Positions 9,471 through 20,250 are shown, counted from the stretch's first letter. The stretch: 64,000 nucleotides of DNA from an uncultured Dehalococcoidia bacterium (GCA_951812505.1 CATOSI010000002.1:496001-560000), one strand, 5' to 3'. Made by a program: numbers and translations. The notes: generated by a model from the letters alone, not told the origin.

Positions 9471-10919
9471 ATGGTTGACCGAATCAACGCCGAAATCCAA
9501 AATCGCACGCTGTTCATCGGGGACAACCTCGACATACTCCGCGGCATCAACTCCGAGTCCGTGGACCTCATCTACCTCAACCCACCGCGCAACGCTGGCG
9601 AGGCGCAGGAGGGTGGCCCCAGCACCGCAGCACGAGGCGTTTCCTTCCGAGATGTCTGGACGGGCTCTGACCTAAAGGCCGAATGGACAGCAGAGATTGA
9701 CCTCCGCCAACCGGACATCCTGTATGCCATCAACGCGGCGAAGGTCACTCATGGAGATTCGATGGCCGGATATCTCACCTACATGGCCGCTCGTCTGATT
9801 GAACTCCAGCGCATCCTCAAGCCCGCCGGCAGCATCTACCTCCACACAGGACCAGAGGCCACTCACTATCTCAGGGCCGCGATGGACGCTCTATTTGGGC
9901 ACGAGAACTTCAAGAGCGAGATAGTCTGGCAGAGAGAGGCTCGGTACGCCGGTGGTCGCAGATGGAGATGGGCGCACGACACACTCCTCTTCTACACGGG
10001 ACCGCATAGGCACAGATGGAACACAGTCCACATGGAACAGCCACTCGATTATCTGGAGCGTAACTACAGGCACGAGGACGAGAGAGGCAGATACCAGCTG
10101 GGTCCCATCACCGCCAAGGGACGCAGAAGTGGCGAGTTGAACATCGAATGGGGCGGTTTTGTTCCAGGTAGTCGCGGTCTACACTGGAGCCTGCCCCTGG
10201 CCGCTATCAGGAGAGAGTATCCAGATCGAGACGACCTGGCCGAGCTTAGTACGCACCAGAAGCTGGATTTAATGCTCCAGGCAAGACTGATACACAAAGC
10301 TGAATCAACTACGATACCGCGTTATAAGATATACGCCGACGACATGGCCGAGCGCGGCCCTCTCCTGGATATCCTGACCAACATAGGTCGGGTGGAATGG
10401 AACTCCAGAGAGCGCACTGGATGGCCGGGTCAGGTTCCAGAATCGCTTCTGAAACTGATCGTCAGAGCCTCTACTAATGAAAACGACATAGTCCTGGATC
10501 CCTTCTGCGGGTCGGGAACCGCATGCTGTGTTGCCGAGACTCTGAAGAGACGCTGGATCGGTATCGAGCAGGTCCCAAAGGCCAAGGACATACTTGGCAG
10601 TCGGCTTCCGAGCGGAGACGCCGACCGGATGACCGTCCGCGACACGGCACCCAAGAGGACAGACTGCTCGGAAAAGCTCGACCCGACGAAAACCTGGGAA
10701 CTACTGCATCACCGACAGTCCGGCACCTGCAACGGGTGTGGCTACGAGTTGCCTTCTCACCTCTTGACAATAGATAGGGTCGCCCCGATACCTCGACGCG
10801 CACCCGACAGCCCCGATAACCTTCAGTTTCTGTGCCTCGGCTGCAAGACTATAAAGGGCGAGAACGACATGAATCACCTGCGGATAGAGCTTCACCAGCG
10901 GGGCATCCGTCCACTCTAG
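9471..10919 (+). CDS. DNA methyltransferase fused to an HNH-like domain, degenerate active sites
   Basis: This 482-residue protein has the layout of a beta-class site-specific DNA methyltransferase: a catalytic-motif region at residues 31-42, and a SAM-binding motif [10 protein letters not shown] near residue 342. A C-terminal zinc/HNH-like segment runs from about residue 415 to 470 (CNGC, then NLQFLCLGC, then KGEND). Both active sites are altered. The expected DPPF/Y is NPPR, and the HNH core reads IDR where DH is usual and CK where CN is usual. GGAG lies about 9 nt before the ATG. The frame is intact, so it may be expressed, but activity is doubtful. Other functions such as DNA binding are possible. 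Confidence 0.82.
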   Translation: MVDRINAEIQNRTLFIGDNLDILRGINSESVDLIYLNPPRNAGEAQEGGPSTAARGVSFRDVWTGSDLKAEWTAEIDLRQPDILYAINAAKVTHGDSMAGYLTYMAARLIELQRILKPAGSIYLHTGPEATHYLRAAMDALFGHENFKSEIVWQREARYAGGRRWRWAHDTLLFYTGPHRHRWNTVHMEQPLDYLERNYRHEDERGRYQLGPITAKGRRSGELNIEWGGFVPGSRGLHWSLPLAAIRREYPDRDDLAELSTHQKLDLMLQARLIHKAESTTIPRYKIYADDMAERGPLLDILTNIGRVEWNSRERTGWPGQVPESLLKLIVRASTNENDIVLDPFCGSGTACCVAETLKRRWIGIEQVPKAKDILGSRLPSGDADRMTVRDTAPKRTDCSEKLDPTKTWELLHHRQSGTCNGCGYELPSHLLTIDRVAPIPRRAPDSPDNLQFLCLGCKTIKGENDMNHLRIELHQRGIRPL

Positions 10920-11927
10920 GATCATCCCTGCCAGAATGCTTCTCAGGGCGACCAACGCACGCTTGGAATTCACATTGGGATGGTTGACAAATTGCACCCT
11001 CCCACGTACAATCCAGCTACGAATCTGAGCGGACATATGTACCAAAAGAGCTAATTCCGCCCATACTGAAGCAATTCTTCAAAACAGCTCAGAAACAGCA
11101 CATTTTTTGAGAAAACAGGACGATTTATCCCTAGCGAGCCCTCTAATGTTGGTTGCCAAATAGAGTCACTATCTCAACTGTAAAGAGGCCGCGGAATGGA
11201 GTCCGCGACCTCGACAGGCCATCACCACCGTGAGAAAGGAGGATGTGCCATGTCTTTATCTTATTCTCCCTGCCCGCCTCGACGCAACGAGCCAGGGACG
11301 CACAATACATGGAATTCCCTCGCAAGCCGGTGCGAATGGGCAGTAGCATACGCTTCCTACCTCTCATTCTCCACCGTTTGCTGCCTGTCACGCAGCAGCG
11401 GCAGTCATATCGAGCAGGACGTGGTCCGAGGAAGACGACCGTGATTACGGCAGCCGCTTCACCGCCACGGAAAGGAGAGAGTATGAACAGAACTATCTAA
11501 GCCAATACGAGTACACACAGATAGGTCTTCGTATGAGGAGCGAAGGCATGAAGAAAGGTACAAGGACCGGATCAGACCATCCGTCGCGCTTACCACGGCA
11601 TTCGACGGACGGTCCTCTCACAGGAGACATGGTATATGGCTCAATTGCAGTCTATAAAAAGCCTCAGTCCGTTACAAGACCATTTCAGTACCTCTGACGT
11701 CGTATCCGACACCGGTTGGCGCGACTCTGGGAATTTATTGGTACGCACCATCATAGTCGGCCACCAGCAAAGCGAGCTTCGAAAGAAGTGGTTCGAGCAG
11801 ATGACTTTGGACAGCGAAACAATCACATAGACCGCCAAGGGGTGGGTGGAGGGAAATAACACTGCCGAAATTCCATTATCGACTTTGATACTACCGGAAC
11901 ACATGAACGGCACGCAGGGAGAACAAT
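10920..11927. other. Gene-poor stretch upstream of the recombinase
   Basis: No recognisable gene is present. Several very short ORFs follow good ribosome-binding sites: one at 11250 (listed), a five-codon ORF after GGAAAGGAGAGAGT near 11480, and a 21-codon ORF after AGGAGAC near 11630. They may be remnants or leader peptides. The region ends at the serine recombinase start. Confidence 0.4.
11250..11444 (+). CDS. Small ORF with strong ribosome-binding site, unknown
   Basis: A 64-residue ORF starts at ATG 11250, with GAAAGGAGG 8 nt upstream. The peptide is rich in Ser, Cys and Arg and has no motif I recognise, so the ribosome site is the only support. It may be a remnant. Confidence 0.2.
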   Translation: MSLSYSPCPPRRNEPGTHNTWNSLASRCEWAVAYASYLSFSTVCCLSRSSGSHIEQDVVRGRRP

Positions 11928-13005
11928 ATGCTCAGGAATGCCGCCATTTATACACGCGTCAGCACCACAAAGCAGGAAGATGGAACATCACTGGAAACAC
12001 AACTAGCCGCATGCCTCAATTTGGCAACTGAGTTGGGATGCACCGTAGATAATGCCCACATCTGGCAAGAGGTAGCATCCGGGGCAGACATCATCAATCG
12101 GCGCGGATTCAAAGAAATGCGGGACCTGATTGATATAGGAGTCTTCACGGATGTCTTCGTTCACGCCACTGACCGTGCCTCGAGGGATCCCATCGACTTG
12201 CTGAATTTCTGTCGTCAGTGCTCGAGGGCAGGTGTCCGGCTTCATTTCATCGTTGGACCTCAAGGAAACGACGACTACGCTGATCTCATCAGATTCGTCT
12301 CAGGATTCGCTGGAAAGCAAGAGCGAGCGATGATAGCAGAGAGAACCGCAAGAGGCAAAATAGCGGTAGCTCGCTCTGGTCGACTGCCCAACGGTACAGG
12401 AGCGGGATTGTATGGCTATGATTACGACCGCGCGACCAAGACCCGTACGATCAACGAAGCCCAGGCAAACGTGGTCCGGCGCATATTCAAGATGACTGCT
12501 GCAGGCCGGTCAGCATGGAACATAGCCTTAAAGCTCAACGAAGAGGGAATTCCCACAATGCGTGGGAAGAAATGGTGTTCGATAGCAGTCTCACGCACTC
12601 TGCAGCACACTGCCTACTACGGTCTCAACTACTACGGTCAAACGAGATCCTTAATTGATGAATTTGGTCGACGGCAGGTTGAAGAGCGTCCGAAGGAAGA
12701 GTGGATAGAAATAACGGGATTCACACCCCCGATAATCAGCGAGGCACTTTTTGAGGCGGCCAAAGAGCGTCGCGGGAATCCCATCGCGCTCAGATCAACG
12801 AAACAATCATATCTGCTTACCGGGTTCACGTCATGCGGCACCTGCGGTACATCAATAACAGGCGCATCCAGAATGGGTAAGACCAGACAGTACAGATGCC
12901 GTGCGACATACAAGACTTCAGTCTCCGGCGCGACCTGTCATGAAAGTTACTTCAACGCGGACGAAATGGAGGCAATCGTATGGGCAGAGGTTACGAGGGC
13001 ACTAA

Positions 13006-14357
13006 CAGGCTGCGGAAGAATGGGTTGCAGAGCGGCGTAGGAGCAAGACTCGCTGCCTTGAAGAGCCTCATTCCGGCGCTTTTTGGCTCTCAGGAGGTTC
13101 CTGCACCGCTGTAATCGGCTTTCAGAAGGTTCGGCAGACACACCTCGCCCTGGGCAGAGCTATGCGAAGACGGGGACTCTGGCCTCTTCCTCAGCTATCA
13201 GTCTCGACATTCTCACCAGGTTGTACGCAGTAGCCACCAACTCCCCATACAGTCCGGTTCTCTCCACTCCGCGATACCGACTCCGACGAAAGCCTCCCAC
13301 TGTCTTCATCCACCCGAAGATCGACTCCACACGCTTGCGAACCTTCTGACTCGCCGCATACCCGGCATGATGGGTCGTCCTCCCGTCTATCGCAGACCAT
13401 CTCTTCTTCTGGGCCACGTGCGGAGTGATGTTCAGGTCCCTGCACTCGGCAACGAAGTCCCTGCTGTCGTAGCCCCTGTCCGCTCCAACAGTCAGACGGC
13501 GGCTACCGGGTATCCGGATCAACATGTCCAGCGCCGCATCCCTCTCTGCCATGCCATTGGCCTCGGTCAGTCGGAAGTCGCTCACAAGACCGTGCCTGTT
13601 GTCCATAAGCGCATGGGCCATGAACACCAGCTTCGCCTCCTTACCCTTGCCCTTCCTCATCAGCCTGGACTCGGGGTCGGTCGTGCTCTCGTGTGTCTCG
13701 TTGCTCAGCTTCTCCCCCCGAAAGTCCTCCGTACGGCTTCCACCTTCCCCCGGACCCTTCGGGTTATCGTCAGCATCCTCATCCCGTCTTCTGAAGCTCT
13801 TTATGCTCGCGGCAGCCTCTATCAGCGTACCATCCACGCTGAAGCGCTCGTCTGACATGAGACCTCGGCGGTCAGCCTCGTACGCCACCTCCTCGAACAG
13901 GGTCCTCCCCACCCTGTGTCTGAGCAGTCTTCTTCTGTTCTTGGTGAACACGGTCGCGTCGAAACTCGGCTCCATAAGGTCCATGTCCAGAAACCAGCGA
14001 TACAGCAGGTTGTAGTCCAGTTCCTGGCAGAATGCTCTCTCACTGCGTATCGAGTACAGGGAGATCAGAAGAAGAGACTTCAGCAGTCGTTCGGGTGGGA
14101 CGGAGGCTCGACCGACACTGGAGTACATCCTGTCGAAGTCGTCCGACATGCGGGAGAGAACGTCCTCGGCGACCTGTTTGATAGTCCTAAGAGGGTGGTC
14201 CGGTGGAACTCGTTCGTCGAGGTTGACGAAGGCAAGCATAGTGGACTGTGGGTTGCGTTTGCCTCTCATGGGACGGTCTCCTCTGTTGTCGCTTGTGGAG
14301 CTATTTTACTCCACAGACTCAGGGAAGACCTCCTATGCGGCTTTTTTCAGCAGCCTG
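13006..14357 (-). mobile_element. IS5-group insertion sequence
   Basis: The element is bounded by inverted repeats starting CAGGCTGC at both ends and by a 4-bp CTAA target duplication (13002-13005 and 14358-14361). CTAR-type duplications are characteristic of the IS5 group. Length is 1352 bp. Exact excision restores the recombinase reading frame, which confirms the ends. Confidence 0.93.
13160..14269 (-). CDS. IS5-family DDE transposase
   Basis: This 369-residue protein has an N-terminal DUF772-like domain (LDERVPPDHPLRTI, then PPERLLKSLLL). DDE residues are at FSVDGTLIEA, VGADRGYDS and RVESIFGWMK. The central RKGKGKEAKLVFMAHALMDNRHGL region is typical of the IS5 group. It is full length with no frameshift, so the element could be active. 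It is transcribed against the recombinase it interrupts. Confidence 0.95.
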   Translation of the reverse strand: MRGKRNPQSTMLAFVNLDERVPPDHPLRTIKQVAEDVLSRMSDDFDRMYSSVGRASVPPERLLKSLLLISLYSIRSERAFCQELDYNLLYRWFLDMDLMEPSFDATVFTKNRRRLLRHRVGRTLFEEVAYEADRRGLMSDERFSVDGTLIEAAASIKSFRRRDEDADDNPKGPGEGGSRTEDFRGEKLSNETHESTTDPESRLMRKGKGKEAKLVFMAHALMDNRHGLVSDFRLTEANGMAERDAALDMLIRIPGSRRLTVGADRGYDSRDFVAECRDLNITPHVAQKKRWSAIDGRTTHHAGYAASQKVRKRVESIFGWMKTVGGFRRSRYRGVERTGLYGELVATAYNLVRMSRLIAEEEARVPVFA

Positions 14358-14813
14358 CTAAAGGACCCATCAGCCCTTGTTCGGGATTTGCAGCACCACA
14401 TCAGCACCGGCGACGGCAACGTAGGAGATGAAATTGCCAACCTGCGCCGACAGATCAATGATTTACGCCGTCAAGAAACAAATTTCGCAGCGCTGGCAAA
14501 GAATCCAGACTTTGACCCGGAGATAGTAGCAGCCCAAAACGCTCCGATATTTGCGCTAAGACGCGAGCTCGAGCAGTCTCTGAAGACGCTGGAGGACCTA
14601 CAGAGAAGCCACAATGAAGCAGCAGGACTCGGGAAGCAAATAATTGAATACTGTCAGATGATAAGCAAGAACATCGATTCAATCATTGACTTCGATCATA
14701 AACGGGAAACTTTCGCCGCATTCGGAGTCAAGGTGTGGGCAACGAAGAAATCACTGAAAATTGTAGCCCATGTAAACCCCCAAATAACTACCATTGAACA
14801 AACATCGGGATGA

Positions 14814-15608
14814 CAGCTTGAATGTCATGGCATCGAGGAAGCTGTACGCAGGAGGACAGGTCCCGACACCTTCTACCTGTGGGAAGATTGTGGCTGGAAT
14901 GCCTTGTATTGGCGACCCGTGCGTTACTCGGTGAAAGGGGTGTTGCCCGTCTTTCTTGAGAGGAACTTGAGCCCTTCGACGGCAATACTTAATCTCGCGC
15001 TCGTCATTGAACGTCCAGCGTCTATCGCCTGTTCCTACAAGGTAATCCATACCCGGGACAGCCATGTGAAGAGATGATCGGCATTGTTGGCATGGAGGTC
15101 GGCAACAGGACCAGGCCTGAGGTACAATTCGGCCCAGGGATCCCTGTCAGGTGTCGTGACCTCCACCATGCGGCGATTTCCGTATCGTTGTACGCCGGCA
15201 GTTCCGGGTGCTACGGCGAGGGCATCAAGACTGCCTCTTAGTTGGCGAAGAACCAGCCTGGCTTCCTCGGGTCTGCGGGCAACAATAACCCGTGCATTGG
15301 CGTATCTTACCCGGAGTAGGGCGAGTTGATACGGACATTCAGGCAGATCGCAGCGCTTGCCATCATTGCGGACAAGAGCTGTATCAAATACTACGGGGCT
15401 GCAAGGTTCGGCGACCTGTGTTGACCTCGATGCGGTGTCAATATTTCGGTCGGAGACACACCTTTTGGACAGAGTCCCCTCGTCGGAGAACCGTTAGGGC
15501 CGTTCACCGCCTGTCATGGGGCGCTGTCAAAGAGCGAGTTTCACATGTAGCTTCTGGGTATAAGGCTCACAACAGATCTTTCCCAATTGACACTTTGGCC
15601 TGGCCGTT
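14814..15608. other. Gene-poor stretch between recombinase and IS21
   Basis: I see no supported gene; the ORFs on both strands lack domain patterns. It is probably decayed DNA between two insertions. The right edge is set by the IS21 target duplication. Confidence 0.4.
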
Positions 15609-15694
15609 TGAACAGCGACAATCATTCTTGCCGGTGACGACAACGATTTTTGCCGGTCAGTAGATACGATGGTCTGGTACCAGGAGGTGCCAGA

Positions 15695-17182
15695 TTGATC
15701 ACGGATCAACAGGTAGTTCTACTGAGGCAGAAGATTATGGAAGGCAAGACACAGAAGGCAGCGGCGGCGTCAGCCGCCATGAGTGAGAGATCGGCAAGGG
15801 ACTGGCAGTTGGGAGAGTTACCGTCGGATAGGAAGAAGGCAAGACGGAGGTGGAGAAGCAGACCGGACCCGTTTGCAGATGTGTGGGAGAGCGATGTCGT
15901 ACCGCTGCTGCGGACAGACCCCGACGGTGACCTGAGTGCAACAACCATTCTGGAGTGGCTCGACGAGCGACACCCGGACAGGTTCGGCGGATCGCAACTG
16001 AGGACGCTGCAGAGGCGCATGAGAGACTACAGAGCCCTTCATGGGCCGGACAAGGAGGTGTACTTCCAGCAGGACCATCCGCCCGGTCGCGAGGCCCAGT
16101 TGGACTTCACCCACTGTTCGGAACTGGGAGTGACCATAGGTGGACAGCCGTTCAGGCATATGCTTTTCCACCTAGTACTGAGCCACTCGGGTTGGAGCTA
16201 CGCGGAGGTGTGCTTTGGCGAGACGTTCGCGGCGCTGGTGAAGGGACTCCAGGGAGCGCTGTGGGATCTGGGCGGAGCGCCGAGGGTGGTGCGCACCGAC
16301 AACCTGTCGGCGGCCACGCACGACCTGAAGAACAGCAGGGGTCGCGCGATCAACGCCAGGTACGAGGCGGTGCTCGCGCATTACGGGGTGGAGCACACAA
16401 GGACCAACCCTCGCTCGTCTAATGAGAACGGTGTGGTCGAACAGGGACACCGTCGTCTCAAGAACAGGGTCCTCCAGGCGCTGATCCTGCGGGGCAGTCG
16501 CGACTTCGAGTCGGAGCGAGAGTACGTTGAGTTCATCAGACGGATCGTGGACCGGCGTAACAGACTGGCCCGCTCGAAGCTGAAGAGAGAGCGGCGTCAT
16601 CTGCTTCCGCTTCCCCCGGCGCCTGTGCCAGAGTACGTCAACTACAGCTGCAGGGTACGCAGGTGGAGCACGATCAGGGTGGCGAACCGGACATACTCGG
16701 TGCCGTCCCGACTGATAGGGATGGAGGTGAACGTAAGGCTGTACGCCGATCGCATCGAGGTGTACTACAAGGACCACCTGGTTGAGAGCATGGAGCGGAT
16801 ACACGGCGGGGGTGAGGCACAGATCGACTACCGCCATATCATAGCTTCACTGGTGCGCAAGCCTGGAGCATTCGCCAGGTACAGATTCAGGGAGCAAATG
16901 TTCCCAACCCATACGTTCAGACGAACCTATGATGCGCTGTGTGAGTGGAAGGGAGAGCGCGCCGACGTGGAGTACGTGCGCATCCTGCACCTGGCCGCGA
17001 CAACCATGGAGTCGGAGGTGGACAGAGTACTCAGAAGACTTCTGGAGTCGGGGTTGAGCTTCGACTACGCGATGGTTCGTCAACTATCGGCTCCCGACCC
17101 GCCGCCGGTCCCAGACCTGAAGAGGGTCGGTGTCGTGGATCTGAGCGTATACGACAGGCTGCTGGTGGGAGGTGTGCGATGA
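15695..17182 (+). CDS. istA: IS21-family transposase IstA
   Basis: IstA performs DDE strand transfer. An N-terminal helix-turn-helix region (KTQKAAAASAAMSERSARDWQ) precedes the catalytic core, with Asp at QLDFTH, Asp at VVRTDNLSA and Glu at NENGVVEQGHR. I favour the TTG at 15695, preceded by AGGAGG, over the upstream track start at 15650. That gives about 495 residues, normal for the family. Its stop overlaps the istB start as ATGA. Confidence 0.93.
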   Translation: MITDQQVVLLRQKIMEGKTQKAAAASAAMSERSARDWQLGELPSDRKKARRRWRSRPDPFADVWESDVVPLLRTDPDGDLSATTILEWLDERHPDRFGGSQLRTLQRRMRDYRALHGPDKEVYFQQDHPPGREAQLDFTHCSELGVTIGGQPFRHMLFHLVLSHSGWSYAEVCFGETFAALVKGLQGALWDLGGAPRVVRTDNLSAATHDLKNSRGRAINARYEAVLAHYGVEHTRTNPRSSNENGVVEQGHRRLKNRVLQALILRGSRDFESEREYVEFIRRIVDRRNRLARSKLKRERRHLLPLPPAPVPEYVNYSCRVRRWSTIRVANRTYSVPSRLIGMEVNVRLYADRIEVYYKDHLVESMERIHGGGEAQIDYRHIIASLVRKPGAFARYRFREQMFPTHTFRRTYDALCEWKGERADVEYVRILHLAATTMESEVDRVLRRLLESGLSFDYAMVRQLSAPDPPPVPDLKRVGVVDLSVYDRLLVGGVR

Positions 17183-17967
17183 TCGCGGACATGCATCCAT
17201 CGATCGCGGTGGGAGACAGGATCAGACAGCTGTGCAGGGAGTTCAAGCTGCCGACGCTGGCTGCAGAGACCGTAACGAGGTTCGACGAGGCCGGACACGC
17301 CGATGCGCTTCCCACACTCGTTGAGGTCATGGAGCAGGAAGCGGAGGACCGTCGGATAAGGAGAGTGGACAGGCTGAGGAGGGCGTCCAAGCTGCCGGCG
17401 GGCAAGACCTGGGACACCTTCGAGCACGAGCGGACTCCGATCAAGCTCAGGCAGCAGCTCAACAGACTTGTCGAAGGGGACTTTGTGGATAGAGGAGTCA
17501 ACGTGCTGGCGTTCGGTATGCCGGGCACCGGCAAGACCCACGCCGTATGCGCCATCGGACACCGGCTGGTGGAGTCGAGTCGTTCCGTGCTGTTCATCCC
17601 TGCATACCGTCTGGTGCAGGACATGCTCGCTGCCAAGCGAGACCTGGAACTGCCGCGGATGCTGCGCAAGCTGGACAACTTCGACTTGCTCATCATAGAC
17701 GACCTGGGCTACCTGCCACAGGGGGCCGAGGAGTCGGAGGTGCTGTTCACACTCATAGCCGAGCGCTACGAGCGACGTTCCTTGGGCATCACCTCAAACC
17801 TGGTCTTCAGTGAATGGGAGAAGGTGTTCGACAACCCCATGGCGACCGCGGCGGCCATAGACAGGATCGTTCACCACTCGGTCATACTGGAGTTTGACGT
17901 GCCGAGTTACAGGACCGGCGCGGCGCAGAGTAGTCGCACAGAGCAGGAGTCAGACCGGCAAGAATGA
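17179..17967 (+). CDS. istB: IS21-family helper ATPase IstB
   Basis: IstB is the AAA+ ATPase that loads onto target DNA and activates IstA. From ATG 17179 it is 262 residues, with Walker A GMPGTGKTHA and Walker B LLIIDDLGYL, as in DnaC-like IstB proteins. The longer track start at 16945 lies inside istA and is not used. The ATGA overlap with istA suggests coupled translation. Confidence 0.94.
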   Translation: MIADMHPSIAVGDRIRQLCREFKLPTLAAETVTRFDEAGHADALPTLVEVMEQEAEDRRIRRVDRLRRASKLPAGKTWDTFEHERTPIKLRQQLNRLVEGDFVDRGVNVLAFGMPGTGKTHAVCAIGHRLVESSRSVLFIPAYRLVQDMLAAKRDLELPRMLRKLDNFDLLIIDDLGYLPQGAEESEVLFTLIAERYERRSLGITSNLVFSEWEKVFDNPMATAAAIDRIVHHSVILEFDVPSYRTGAAQSSRTEQESDRQE

Positions 17968-18004
17968 TTGTCGCATAACCGGCAAGAATGGTTGACGTGT
18001 AACA

Positions 18005-18215
18005 CCGTTCGTGGCCCTAACCCATGCGACCGCCCATGAGCGGCAGTGGAGCCGAGACGGATGGACAATGATGTGTGCGACATCGTCTTCGCCCTCAAGT
18101 GAAATCCTGAGGCTATCCTTCGGCGTCGCTTCTGATATAGCCTCTTCCCCCTATGCAAGATCATAGTCCTGAGATTACCTGTCAATCCGCACTCTTTACG
18201 GTAGGCGGTAGTTCT
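18005..18215. other. Short intergenic stretch
   Basis: Only the right IS21 target duplication (18005-18009) is recognisable; no gene is seen. Confidence 0.4.
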
Positions 18216-18770
18216 TCAGGTGTGGTGGACATACACCCAATGGCGCGGCACGGGGCGACATCCATCTTCCCGGCAGGATCCCACCACAGTCTTGAGACGT
18301 CCGACTCTATCCAGGTTCGTCGTGATGTTCTGGGACGGGCCCGGAGGGATGCGCCCTCGAAATAGGGGCACGGCTCTGGTGAGTTCGTCCGTGTCGGGAC
18401 TGAAAGTCTTGACAGTTGCGGCCGCACGAGTTCTGGGCGCCGTCCGCCATCGACGGCCCTTTCTGAGGTCCGCGAGAGCCTCGGAGAGGGTCTTATTGGT
18501 CATCAGGGCGACGAGGTCAAGGACGTCACCGTGCATATTGCATCCGAAGCAGTGAAACCGCTGGTCCGGGTAGATCGCAAAGCTGGGATTGGTGTCCTCG
18601 TGACTGGGAAGAAGGCAGCGTGCGGTTCGCAGCTTGCCCCTCACCTTGAATTTGAAGCCAAAGCTCTCTGCCACCGCCTGTAGGTCGTATGCAGTCTTGA
18701 CTCTTTCGATTGGGTTGTCGCTATCGTGCGCGATGGGTTTCCTCCTCTCTCTGTAGGTATGGGGATACAT
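18216..18770 (-). CDS. CHC2 zinc-finger (DnaG primase-like) protein, probably truncated
   Basis: This 184-residue protein carries the DnaG-type zinc-binding domain: C at ARCLLPSHEDTNPSF, then FHCFGCNMHGDVLDLVALM. This is the CHC2 fold that recognises DNA templates in primases. No TOPRIM or polymerase domain follows. After about residue 115 the sequence becomes low-complexity and basic, suggesting truncation or a frameshift. Such stand-alone CHC2 proteins are common in plasmids, phages and integrative elements, so this may be the replication relic of a lost element. The downstream neighbour is the IS21 copy. Confidence 0.75.
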   Translation of the reverse strand: MYPHTYRERRKPIAHDSDNPIERVKTAYDLQAVAESFGFKFKVRGKLRTARCLLPSHEDTNPSFAIYPDQRFHCFGCNMHGDVLDLVALMTNKTLSEALADLRKGRRWRTAPRTRAAATVKTFSPDTDELTRAVPLFRGRIPPGPSQNITTNLDRVGRLKTVVGSCREDGCRPVPRHWVYVHHT

Positions 18771-19329
18771 CGTGCGATATTGGGCCTGAGCGCGTGTGTT
18801 TGGAAGGGCGGCTTCGGCGGGTCTGAGGGTTGGTCTTAGCTATGAGTGAGGCCTCTTTTCCGGGTTTGTTTGTCTTTAGAACGGTTGGTCTGCATTAGGT
18901 TTTGACTCAGTGGGCCGATATGTAGAAACCAGAGAAAGTGGGCTGTCGGTGAGGGACTCGAATCCGGCCCCAAAGGTGGTTTAATCTCGGCCTTGTCCCT
19001 TTCCATAGGGACGGCACTGAGGTCGTGGGCCGTTTTGACTGGCCCCGGTTGGCTGATTTCGGTGCTGAAATCGCCTCCCTGAAAATTGGCCTTGAAATTC
19101 GCGGCCAGATTTCGGGCAAAACCGTCGTTAGTGAGTGTTTTGGTAGCCTGAGGTCAGCCGCAACAGTCCCTTAGCCATTGTATAAGCGCAAGTTGACGCG
19201 GTCGACGATACATTTACATGGGGAAGCATCACAAGAGTGGTTGTTAGAAGAAGAGAGTGGTATGGGTTGAAGGGGGACTGGTCCTAATATTGTGTAAATC
19301 CAAACACATCCAGGGTGAAGACCAGTCCA
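18771..19329. other. Intergenic, hairpins but no gene seen
   Basis: No protein pattern is seen. There are short inverted repeats, such as GATTTCGGTGCTGAAATC near 19057 and GGCCGTTTTGACTGGCC near 19028, and a tRNA T-arm-like string near 18955 that does not fold into a tRNA. A structured RNA cannot be excluded. Confidence 0.35.
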
Positions 19330-19641
19330 ATGCAGGGAACGATCACCCGCACAATACAGATACCAGACGGCGCACAGAGGATCAATGAGAACGAAGAACG
19401 GATTCACAGTTTTGGTCTGTCGCTGACACGAGAGTTGCTGAGGGAGGCTTGGCAGAACTCTCAGAACCGGCACTGGTCATGTGAGGTGTGCGGAAGCGAG
19501 AAGATAATACGACGGGGTTATCGAGACTACACAGTGATGACCATTCTCGGAAGGGTGAAGCTGAGACGCGCCAGGGTGAGATGTCATGAGTGCGGGAAAG
19601 CTGGTCGGGCGTCGGACAGTGGGTTGAAGAAAGTCGTGTGA
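19330..19641 (+). pseudogene. Transposase N-terminal remnant (ISKra4/UPF0236-like zinc ribbon)
   Basis: The ORF encodes CEVCGSEKIIRRGYRDYTV, then LGRVKLRRARVRCHECGK. This is a two-knuckle zinc ribbon followed by beta strands, typical of the N-terminus of ISKra4- or ISLre2-type transposases. It stops at 19641 with no catalytic domain in any frame nearby. It is a dead fragment; the exact family is uncertain. Confidence 0.5.
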
Positions 19642-19797
19642 GCGCCAAGTTCGCTGAACTGGCGTCTTCATCGGAAGGGTCGTGGCCATACCGCCCTCAC
19701 ATGTGAGGACTCTGGCATTGTCGAGGTCGTCGTAGATGGGTCTGTCGAGGACGCAGAACGCGCGGAACGCGCGGACGTGAGACTCGGTCAGGACCAG

Positions 19798-20250
19798 TCA
19801 TGGTAGCCGCCGTGCCATGCATGACGGCGTCGGGAGCGTCGGAAAATCGTATCTTACTATCCTCACTATTGCGCTCCTCTGTAAGGCTTGAGAAATGATT
19901 AAGCCCACCCAGAAGGGCGGTTCCTGGTTCTCTTTCAGGTGATGGAAACTGAGGTAGACTGGCGGACTTTCCTCTAGTGGAATGATGAAGTAGCTTGCGT
20001 CCGCAACGACGTTGATGAGGTCCTGTAGGTGATGTTCAAGGGCCCATTTGCGCTCGTCTTCAGAGTCGAGTGCGGGGTCATCGAGGCTGCGCCGACGCTC
20101 TGCCTCGTAGCTCTCGGCGATCTTCAGAAGATCACGGAGGGCTGGTCCGCGGGTGCTGTCTTCGATGTCCCTGCTGTATTGGTTGATCTCGTTAAGGACG
20201 CTTATATTCATACTTGCCGTGATCGTCATGTCGGGGATTATTATCCTCAA
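19798..20250 (-). CDS. Hypothetical protein
   Basis: This 150-residue protein appears mostly helical and acidic, with no family I recognise. The N-terminus is uncertain; an internal Met at residue 8 or 14 may be the real start. The amphipathic central region (LRDLLKIAESYEAERRRSLDD) could be coiled. It lies between a transposase relic and IS256 copy 2, so it is probably island cargo. Confidence 0.4.
   Translation of the reverse strand: MRIIIPDMTITASMNISVLNEINQYSRDIEDSTRGPALRDLLKIAESYEAERRRSLDDPALDSEDERKWALEHHLQDLINVVADASYFIIPLEESPPVYLSFHHLKENQEPPFWVGLIISQALQRSAIVRIVRYDFPTLPTPSCMARRLP

Larger units (their letters stand above)
11928..14813 (+). pseudogene. Large serine recombinase, interrupted by an IS5-group element
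   Basis: The gene is split into 11928-13005 and 14362-14813. Removing the IS and one CTAA copy joins EVTRAL to KDPSALVRDLQHH in frame, giving about 509 residues. The N-terminal resolvase domain has YTRVS with the catalytic Ser at residue 12. A recombinase domain and a zinc ribbon (CGTCGT, then YRCRA and TCHES) follow, and the second exon is a coiled coil. Family members integrate or excise phages and large elements using attP/attB sites. GGGAGA precedes the ATG. It may once have mobilised part of this island; now only a truncated protein could be made. Confidence 0.92.
15609..18004 (+). mobile_element. IS21-family insertion sequence, apparently complete
   Basis: The left end starts TGAACAGCGAC and the right end is the inverse of TGTTACACGTC, with CATTCTTGCCGG shared in inverted orientation. 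Each end carries two copies of a CAAnnATTCTTGCCGG-like repeat, the multiple terminal repeats typical of IS21. A 5-bp duplication, CCGTT, flanks it (15604-15608 and 18005-18009). Length is 2396 bp. It carries istA and istB with overlapping stop and start, both intact. Confidence 0.92.

Noticed and set aside
18940-18985. tRNA-like string GGATTCGAGTCCCTC on the minus strand
   Set aside because: The arms do not pair as a T-stem and no acceptor, D or anticodon arm is found around it.
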